Positions 56,840 to 64,000 of a DNA stretch of 64,000 nt are shown here, piece after piece (the stretch's first letter is position 1; every line of letters begins with the position of its first letter). Source of the stretch: Acanthochromis polyacanthus. Lineage: Eukaryota; Chordata; Actinopteri; Pomacentridae. The stretch covers positions 8,332,064-8,396,063 of the forward strand of contig NC_067115.1 in NCBI RefSeq assembly GCF_021347895.1, in the 5' to 3' direction. Made by a program: the position numbers and the translations under genes. The notes below the pieces were generated by a model that was given only the letters and a program-made list of their open reading frames with translations, did no database searches and had not been told where the DNA came from.

Positions 56840-59800
56840 CTGTAGAGGAAATCAGATTTAGAATAAGAATCAGAAAGAATCAGAAACCCAAAGCAAAACT
56901 AGTCCTCCATCATCTGGTACATAGAAAACACAAGACATAAAATACAGGATATCCAAGTAAAAAAAAAACTTCAGTGCATATTATGTTTCATTTTAACAGG
57001 CACAGTGACAAAAAATACAGCAGTGATATAAACTTACGTTTCTCCTCTTTCACCGTTACAACGGTCCTCCTAGAAGACAGACAGAAAGTTATTTCTTCTA
57101 GTTAAAAATTTGAGATGCAAATGTTAAAGGTGTTTGTAGAAGCATGTGCATTCTACTTCTGACAAGTGCAGTAAACATTTCTAAATTAGTCAGGTTAATC
57201 TCCAGAATAATTTATATTGTAGGGTCTTAGCCTTAAGATTTAATATACTCAAGTAAAGTTGTATTTTATGTAATTTTTTGTAGGGTTTTAATCCTTCTGT
57301 TGTCAATTACTCAGGTAAATTCATATCATAAGTATTACTGCAGGGTATTTACACTTGTTGGATAGATTTACAATGCTAGTTGTATTTTTCTGCTGGAAAG
57401 CACAAGGCTAAACGGTGACTGCTTTAAATCTACTCTAAAAATAAACAACATAAACAGTAACTTGGCTTAACTTGAAATTTTGTCTTTGTGCTAACCGAAG
57501 CTAACTGACTGAAGACTGTCACTTCATATTTACCAAACACAACACGTAAGATCTCTTCATTTGACTTTCATCAAGAAAGGTAATAAGCATGATTCCCAAA
57601 CTATTTCTTGGATATATTTTGTTTATAAAAAATGAATTTGGAGTTTCTGAATTAAGTCTGACTACATCATAACAGAGTATCAGTTTCAGGTTTCCCTTAC
57701 TGGACATCCTCTCCATCCAGCAGTCTTCTGTATTCTGCGATCTCCAGCTCCAGCCTGGTCTTGATGTCAAGCAGCAGCTGGTACTCGCTGGACTGCCTCT
57801 TGATGTCAGCCCTGACCTGGCTCAGCTCATCCTCCAGGCTGTCGACCATAGCCTGGAGCTGCTGGAGCTGCAGGCTGTATCGGGCCTCAGTCTCCGTCAG
57901 CGTGCCCTCCAAGGCAGATTTCTGCACGGCACAAAAAAGACACAGTGGCGTTTACTGAGAGCTATTTGCTTGTAGTTTGCTCTTTTCACTGAGGTTGCCT
58001 GAGGTGTTTTAGTGTTGGAGCAGTTTCCAATTGTGATTGGTGAGTTAGGAAACTGCTTTCTAGTGAATGAATGAATGAATGAATGAATGAATGAATGAAT
58101 GCTGCAGCTCCTTTTAGCATGCACATATGTCTTTGTAGAAGTGTAATTACCAGGCTGAGCTGGGACTGAAGCTCAATCTGAAGTCCCTGCAGGGTCCTCT
58201 TCAGGTCATTGATCTCAGTCCTGGAGGTCTGGAGAGTCTCTGTGCTGCTTGCCATCTCCTTACTCAGGTCGTCAAACTGGAAGATATCAAAAATGGTCAG
58301 AAAATTGTTTATTCCAATGGGTAATCACTTATTTAGAAGGATGCATCTTTTGTTAAATGTAGCCTTCAGCTGATGAGGTTAGATGTTTGATCTCACCTTG
58401 ACCTTGTACCAGTCCTCCATTTCGCGGCGGTTCTTGTCAGCAATGTGCTCATACTGAGCTCTGATCTCATCCAGGGTTCTGTTCAGGTCCTCCTGAGGCT
58501 TGGCGTCCACCTCAACGTTTACTGAGCTGGCGGTGACTAGGGCACGCAGGGCTGCGAGTTCCTATAAGGAGGACAACAGGTAAAAGTTCATTACATTCAT
58601 TCTTGAATTTCCCTAGGGAGTAATAAAGTATCCATCCATCCATCTATCTATCTGAGCTTATCCTGGGTCACTTCAGTGAACATGTTACTCAAAATTAACC
58701 TTTTGTTTGATGTATTTATGTATCTTTCCTGCTGGCAGGCATTTATGAAACCTTTGTCTTTATGAACACACTGAGTTATGAGTCTTGCTATCAGATGATC
58801 TCGTCTGAGTTTCTTGGCAGCTCCTGCTCGCAATTACCCTTCAAACCATCCAAACAAGTTTTCTCTTACTTGTTGTTTGTATAAGTAAATGATGTCACGT
58901 GTCAGGCAGCATTTAGCAAATAGTTGAGTTAAGTGTCTCATGAGAAACAGCTTTTATGTTGTTTAATAGTCTGGAACGGCAGACATCCAGGAGATATGAA
59001 AGGAATGGATTCATGATTCTTTGTCAGGTGTTGTTGAACATCATGGGATGCTTTTCTAGGCCTCTCACCTCAGCATGGTTCTTCTTCAGGTAAATCAGCT
59101 CCTCCTTCAGGCCCTCCACCTGCATCTCCAGGTCGGATCGTGCCACTGTCAGGTCATCCAGGACCTTACGCAGCCCAGCGATGTCCGACTCCACTGACAT
59201 GCGTACTGCCATTTCGTTCTCGAACCTGTCGGGCAAAAGGCCATGGTAATGTTGCTGTTCCTGCTCAATTGGTGTGAAAAGCAGCAACAAAGAAAGCCAA
59301 GGTGACACTCCACCAAAAACCAGTCGGGCCAGTTTAACTACCCTGTTGACCGTTACAGCCCCGTGTCAGTAAGTCCACATAGCCTGAAACCACTTACACT
59401 AATGTGAAGTAATTTCACAACAACGCAAATAATTACAGCTCTCAGTTTACAGGCTGTAAAACAGAACAGAGCAGACAGAGGGTAATAAATTGCGACTCAC
59501 TTGATTCTAAAGTCCTCTGCTGCCAGTCTGGCATTGTCAATCTGCAGCATCAGCCTGGCATTGTCCTGTGTGGCAACGCCGATCTAGAAAGAACAACAGA
59601 GAGCCATTGTGAGTAATTTCTTAGCCACATAATACCACTACAAAGGTGTGCTAGTGATTAATGATACTGAATATGGGCCGGAAGGGTTTAGTCGATCAGT
59701 AGAATAGCTTTGTTTACACCTCAACTGCATTCCAGTGTAATATCAGACGTCATATTTGTGTAAGTGTCACACCTGGCAGGTTTTTTTTTTCAAAAGGCAG

Positions 59801-61039
59801 CTGACTCACACAGATGTCAAACATTGTTTTCCTGTCATTTAATGATGATTTTTCATGTGTGATTCACATCCTGAGGGCATACAAGACTGTCAGCATGACA
59901 TTTGAATTTAATTCATTATGCTTTAGTGGCATAAATATCAGGTTTTAATACTTCCAAAGCATCAAGAATGGTATATTTAAAAAAAAAAAAGAAAAAGAAA
60001 AAATAATTATGTGATGTGTTTTCAGTGTATTTAATCTTCATTTTGCCAGGAAAATCCTAAGTAAGATTAAGAATCTTAATGAGCCTTTGAGATGCGAAGA
60101 GAGGCTGCTGCGTAATTTTGAGAGGTTAAATGAGTATAAAAATCAAAATAAATGTGACGAAAGTGTTGAAGTATCATTAAATCACAAAAGTATCCTGGAT
60201 AATAAACAATAACAAATGAAATGTTTCATGTAACAAGGTGAAGCTCTGTTCTTCCAACTTCTTAATGTATAAAGAAGATGTTAACAACAAAGGCTGGAGG
60301 TAAAATGAGTGGTTGGGGAGCTGAAAAAGTTTTGTCATAATTTTACTTTACTAAAGTAGAAGTTATGTGCCTAAATGGTGTAGTTGATGGCTAAAGAGTA
60401 CATTAAAGTATTTTCAAACCACAAAAATATGTGTAATATATGATGGGAAATAAGTAAGAATACCGTTTGGAAGAGAAAAGATGCTCTTCTACCTTTGTCT
60501 TTATTTAAGATTAAGAACATGTTTAGAATAAGTGGTTGGAGAATAAATGGATCGTTTGGAGATGGAATACAATTTTGACATTATTTTTCTTCATAAAAAT
60601 AGAATTTTTGTGCGTAAAAGTGGTGCAGTTGATGTCTAAAGTTCACCTTGTTGCGCAGGTCCTCGATGATCACCAGGTACTTGCTGTAGTCCCTCACTGC
60701 GGGGGTCTGCTTCTCGTACCACTCCCGGATCTGCAGCTCCAGCTTGGCATTGGCGGACTCCAGGGTGCGCACCTTCTCCAGGTAGGCGGCCAGGCGGTCG
60801 TTCAAGTTCTGCATGGTCACCTTCTCGTTGCCGGACACGGACAGGCTGCTGTCGGTGCCACCGAACGCACTGGCCAGGTTGAAGCCGGAGCCGATGCCGT
60901 TGGAAGCGTACGACACCTTGACGTCTTTGTTTCCAGCCCCGCCATAGACGCTGCTGCTGCCGCGCCGGTAGGTGGAAGTTACGGGGACGGAGGACTGGGA
61001 GAAGGCGGAGGACCGGGAGACTTGCCTGTAGGAGGACAT
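56733..61039 (-). CDS. Type I (acidic) keratin, complete, eight exons, K18-like
   Basis: Eight exons (393, 83, 157, 165, 126, 221, 32 and 107 nt) give 427 residues. Exons of 83, 157, 126 and 221 nt are the hallmark of type I keratin genes. The protein has a Ser/Gly/Tyr-rich head (residues 1 to about 73), the helix-initiation motif [17 protein letters not shown], coils 1A, 1B and 2, the helix-termination motif [12 protein letters not shown], and a short tail with VDGKVVS ending in ISK. It should pair with a type II keratin in epithelial intermediate filaments. Length and tail recall keratin 18; WYKVKFDDL and [12 protein letters not shown] also resemble other fish type I keratins, so no symbol is given. 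The frame is intact throughout. Confidence 0.95.
57038..57069 (-). CDS. Type I keratin exon 7 (32 nt, tail)
   Basis: A short tail exon bounded by TTCTAG and GTAAGT. It completes the Gln codon of exon 6 and adds [10 protein letters not shown] plus one base. The phase fits exon 8. Confidence 0.88.
57190..57420 (+). repeat. Dispersed repeat shared with RIMS1 intron 1, copy 2
   Basis: Contains TAGGGTCTTAGCCTTAAG, TTTTTTGTAGGGTTTTAATC, TGCAGGGTATTTACACTTGT and CTGCTGGAAAGCACAAGG, matching 37860-38180. It lies in the intron between keratin exons 6 and 7. Confidence 0.55.
57701..57921 (-). CDS. Type I keratin exon 6 (221 nt, helix end)
   Basis: Starts after GCCGTGCAG with [20 protein letters not shown] and ends with the helix-termination motif [15 protein letters not shown] before GTAAGGG. 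The length equals the canonical sixth exon. Confidence 0.96.
58064..58100 (+). repeat. (TGAA)n microsatellite in a keratin intron
   Basis: About nine TGAA units in the intron between keratin exons 5 and 6. Confidence 0.9.
58151..58276 (-). CDS. Type I keratin exon 5 (126 nt, coil 2)
   Basis: Starts after ATCTTCCAG with [19 protein letters not shown] and ends IELQSQLSL before GTAATT. It is 42 codons, phase 0 on both sides. A TGAA microsatellite lies about 50 nt into the following intron. Confidence 0.95.
58397..58561 (-). CDS. Type I keratin exon 4 (165 nt, linker L12 and coil 2)
   Basis: Starts after CCTTATAG with ELAALRA, then [20 protein letters not shown] and [19 protein letters not shown], ending KVK before GTGAGA. 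VEVDA, DL and IRAQYE mark the linker to coil 2 in type I keratins. Confidence 0.95.
59069..59225 (-). CDS. Type I keratin exon 3 (157 nt, coil 1B)
   Basis: Starts after CCCGACAG and completes the Lys codon of exon 2. It reads [20 protein letters not shown] and [16 protein letters not shown] before GTGAGAGG. The exon is of canonical length; [11 protein letters not shown] is typical of the end of coil 1B. Confidence 0.96.
59501..59583 (-). CDS. Type I keratin exon 2 (83 nt, coil 1B start)
   Basis: Starts after TTTCTAG and reads [26 protein letters not shown], ending AA before [20 protein letters not shown] is a strongly conserved type I keratin segment. The length is exactly that of the canonical second exon. 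Confidence 0.96.
60647..61039 (-). CDS. Type I keratin exon 1: head and coil 1A
   Basis: The ATG at 61039 opens [17 protein letters not shown]. The Ser/Gly/Tyr-rich head is followed by [18 protein letters not shown], the conserved start of the rod. It ends DLRNK before GTGAAC, 131 codons, phase 0. A TATA box lies 63-70 nt upstream of the ATG. Confidence 0.96.
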
Positions 61040-61101
61040 GGTGGCTTCTGTTGTGCTGTGAGGTGCGGAGACGCTGGTACGGATGGAGCCCGGACGATGC
61101 G

Positions 61102-61109
61102 TTTTTATA
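61102..61109 (-). promoter_or_regulatory. TATA box of the keratin gene
   Basis: TATAAAAA on the minus strand, 63-70 nt upstream of the keratin ATG. This predicts a transcription start near 61078 and a 5'UTR of about 40 nt, which is normal for keratin genes. Confidence 0.8.
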
Positions 61110-63359
61110 CCCTCCTTCCTGCTGGAGGCGGAACAGCCCGACAGGTAGGTGGAAGGAGGGATGCTGTGGCGTCAGGTGTGACCGCAGGGCGTGGACAGAT
61201 TCAGGTTCCTGACGTCTAACGGCTGTCAAAGCACATGTCAGTGGAAGGGGGCGAGGGAGGGATCTTTCAGGTCTTTAACGAAGCATGTCTGATACTATTA
61301 ATCTCAGAAAGAGAAGGTGAATCTTCCCTTTGTGCAGCAACATTCAGTAAAAAACGGGTCCAAGCTTAAAGCCTCGACCAGTTCAGTAGCTGTAATATGG
61401 AATTAACAGTTATTATATACCACATAATGACAGAACCAAAAAAAAATTAGAACCAAAGTAATTACCCCACAACAAGAGACACATTTTATTCTTTTTATTT
61501 AGTTTTATTGTAATTTTTCTAACTCTTTGTCTTTTTTCTTGATTTAATTAAAGAACAGCTATTAAAAATGCAAACATAGCAACCTTAAATGTAAGCAAGT
61601 ATCAACAAAACTCCAATTCCAACTCTCTGACTCCAAAAGTTTCCGAAGAGTCTGTTTCTCTGATGTCTGCACACAATTTAGTGCTTCATGATCAACATTT
61701 GTTGAAGCTATTTCAGTCTGACATTGTGCTTTGATGACCAGCATCTCCTCCCTGCAGCTACAGTGTAGCATGTGTAAAAAATGCCAAGCTGTTATGTGTA
61801 AATTTGCCAAATGGCTTTTACACAGATGTAAGCCTGTACATATATACTGCTTCACTGAAAGTCATGCTTTCATTCTTTGTTCACACATGCTGTAAACATT
61901 CCCAGACACTTGCAACAGAGGCAGTATAAGTCCTGTGGTAACTGGAGACCTACCATGGAGCTCTATTGTTTCTCAAATTGCCTTCATTAAAATGACATGA
62001 TCTTTTCACTGTAGGCACAGATCTCAGAGACCACACAGGTAATTACTCAGAAAAACTTATTTGTTCCAGCATTTTTGTGCCACTGGCTGCTGCTGTTGCA
62101 AAAGATAGTGTAGTTGAGCACTGACGTTTGGTGTGAAAAGTTGGATCAGCAACTTGGCCATTTAGTGCTCATGAGAAGTTAAGGGAATTTTACAATCTGG
62201 GCCGATTTGTTCCTGTTTTACTCGATCTTCACTTTCACCTGAACTGTGAAATGTCTTGCAGAGCAGCTTTACTTTGTCTCAAGGGATTTTTAAAGATGGA
62301 ATATACTGATATCAAATCCATGTTTTTCTGTGATGGCTTGTCTGTTGACAGAAATATGTTTCAAACAGCGTCATTTTTCGTGATCAGTTGTCAGCACAAG
62401 AATACCTCATGACAAATTACTATTATGCTTTTCTCTGTCGTCAGTGCCGTTTGTCTGCCAGCGGGATTATGCAAAAACTACAAAGCTGAATTCCAAGTAA
62501 CTCATTAGAGAGGTGGAGCACATCAAAAGGAAAAACCCAGGAAATTTTGGCGCAGATCCGAATCACTTTTTAAAAATTGCAAGATAGAGTATTGACTTTG
62601 GTAAACGTCTGTGCTGTTGTATTTTTTATTTGCACTCACATGAGACAAAACTACAGTTTACTTTCAAGCCAAAATGTAAACTGTGATTACAGTCATGGCT
62701 AGTTTAACGCCTCTTCCCAAACAGATTCATGTGCAACTCTAATCCAGTATAATTTAATGCCAAGTTTTGCTTTGATTATAACCATCAGCATGTTTTAATT
62801 CAGACGACCTCTACATGCATTGAAAACAAGATTTTGTTACCCTTTAGTGACAGATGCTCTAAACACTATGCACTATGACAGTGTTTTGACATTACCCTCA
62901 CAGATTTTAGGAATCTGTGATGCATAACTGTTTAGTGTGGGTAAACATTGATCTTGGCAGCCACAGTGGTCCTGTAATCCGAAACTATGAAGACCGTGTT
63001 ATTGTATTTATCAAAGCAACTGCCAACCAGCTTAATTTTACACTGAACAGTCTCCAGTTCCCATGAAACAGTTCATGTTCATAACTCTAGGCATTTACCA
63101 GAGAACATTACTGTGTGTTTATGTGTAATTATCTTGTGAAGTGGTTCAATTAGACGTCTATTAGGTGTTACACTGTACTTATGGATCGACAAGGAGGTCT
63201 TGCCCCTTTAATCAAGGGTTTTTATTGTACGTCTTTTTTTGTTACTTTTCACTTTGACCACAGTATTTAAAAAGTAAGAAAAAGAATGTTGACTTTCAAG
63301 AACCAAGTGGTATTTAAATGCCCCTGAAGGCAAAGAACTAATCCGAAAATTATATAATC
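61110..63359. other. Intergenic region upstream of the keratin gene
   Basis: Directly upstream of the TATA box the DNA is GC-rich to about 61260, probably the rest of the keratin promoter. From 61300 to 63359 it is AT-rich and I see no gene, RNA or known repeat. Confidence 0.5.
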
Positions 63360-63880
63360 CAATAAGCTTTTTAGTTAGGTGGATAAGACCGAAATTTGGG
63401 GTCGATAGTTCACTTTTTCAGGAAAGCACCACATTTGGTACAGACATAGTATATGACCATACAATTGATTTAAGAGGAGTACCCCAAAAATCTAAGCCCC
63501 CTGGTGGCCACCATCTTGAATTCAAATATGGGCGCCTTGCTAAACCTATTTATGTAATATCTCCCTTAATATGGCAGATACAAAGTTGCTTTCAAGATCT
63601 ACCCCATTGTTTAAGGGTCTGCGGATTCAATTAAGCCATTTATAACAGTGTTTGTGTCTGCCATCTTGGATTCCAAGATGGCCGCCAACCTGTCACCCTT
63701 GTTTTGTATCTCCAAAACCATAAATCGTAGGAAGAAAATTTAAAGGTCTACCCCAATGTTTTAAGGGGCTGCGAGTTCATTGAGGCAATTGTGAAATTGA
63801 TTGGAATCCGCCATCTTGGATTTCAAGATGGCCGCCAACCTGTTACCCCACTATCTTGGAAACCATAGAAACTGTTTCGC
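63360..63880 (+). repeat. Tandem array of ~150 bp units with a CCATCTTGG palindrome
   Basis: GCCATCTTGGATTCCAAGAT and GGCCGCCAACCTGT occur at 63660-63695 and again, with one change, at 63810-63845. A worn version (CCACCATCTTGAATTC, TGGGCGCC) is near 63507. The units also share TCTACCCCATTGTTTAAGGG and GGCTGCGAGTTCATT-like segments. AAGATGGCCGCC resembles a YY1 site. Confidence 0.65.
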
Positions 63881-63889
63881 CTGTGCAGA

Positions 63890-64000
63890 AAGGTTTTTGA
63901 TGGAGGAGCCGTTGTAAACTTTTTGCCAGGAATCCCAGGGAAGGCATTTGAAGAGTATGGTCAGAACATCTTCCTCTCCTACCTGAATGGACAATTAGAT
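63890..64000 (+). CDS. Partial reading frame at the right edge, probably transposon-derived
   Basis: After an acceptor-like TTTCGCCTGTGCAG an open frame of 37 codons runs to the window end: KVFDGGAVVNFLPGIPGKAF, then EEYGQNIFLSYLNGQLD. The composition is protein-like and unlike the repeats beside it. I recall a similar FDGAAVV...EEY...F.PY segment in uncharacterised, high-copy proteins of fish and invertebrates, thought to come from mobile elements. An in-frame stop lies just upstream of the acceptor. The rest is outside the window. Confidence 0.5.

Noticed and set aside
60536..61219. 227-residue plus-strand frame opposite keratin exon 1
   Set aside because: It is the antisense shadow of the GC-rich keratin head and rod exon; the minus strand encodes the clear protein.

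Overview
The window looks like nuclear DNA from a teleost fish, probably a percomorph (inference). The coding DNA is split into small exons with GT/AG junctions. The type I keratin gene has the intron layout usual for that family. The non-coding DNA is AT-rich and full of microsatellites and relics of Tc1, hAT-like and Copia elements. No bacterial or viral gene organisation is visible.

Two genes can be read, both on the minus strand. (1) The 5' part of a RIM-family active-zone scaffold gene, best matched to RIMS1, runs from a start codon at 47202 to an exon ending at 2609. Four coding exons are visible: 47036-47202, 22349-22562, 5735-6012 and 2609-3488. They encode the Rab3-binding helix, the FYVE-like zinc finger and the basic/serine-rich linker. 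The PDZ and C2 exons must lie beyond the left edge. The last exon has an apparent one-base deletion in a G7 run (2740-2746) that breaks the frame. (2) A complete eight-exon type I keratin gene of 427 codons, K18-like in size, lies at 56733-61039 with a TATA box at 61102-61109. It sits about 9.5 kb upstream of RIMS1 in the same orientation.

Region by region: 1-2608 is RIMS1 intron with a broken Tc1-like transposase at the left edge. 3489-5734 is an intron holding a tandem array of an unnamed repeat (about 335 bp per unit). 6013-22348 is an intron with an 800 bp polypyrimidine tract and several repeat arrays. 22563-47035 is the 24.5 kb first intron, with a Copia retrotransposon relic, a Tc1-type MITE, a 320 bp GATA tract, minisatellites and a possible internal promoter. 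47140-47800 is a CpG-rich promoter and 5'UTR. 47203-56732 is intergenic, with AT-rich repeats and a CRE/CTG cluster. 61110-64000 is intergenic, ending in an array of palindromic CCATCTTGG units followed by a partial, probably transposon-derived, reading frame cut by the right edge.

The two genes do not form a functional unit: one serves synaptic-vesicle priming in neurons, the other the epithelial cytoskeleton. I found no convincing undescribed protein system. The least explained signals are the home-grown repeat families, the promoter-like clusters and the right-edge reading frame.
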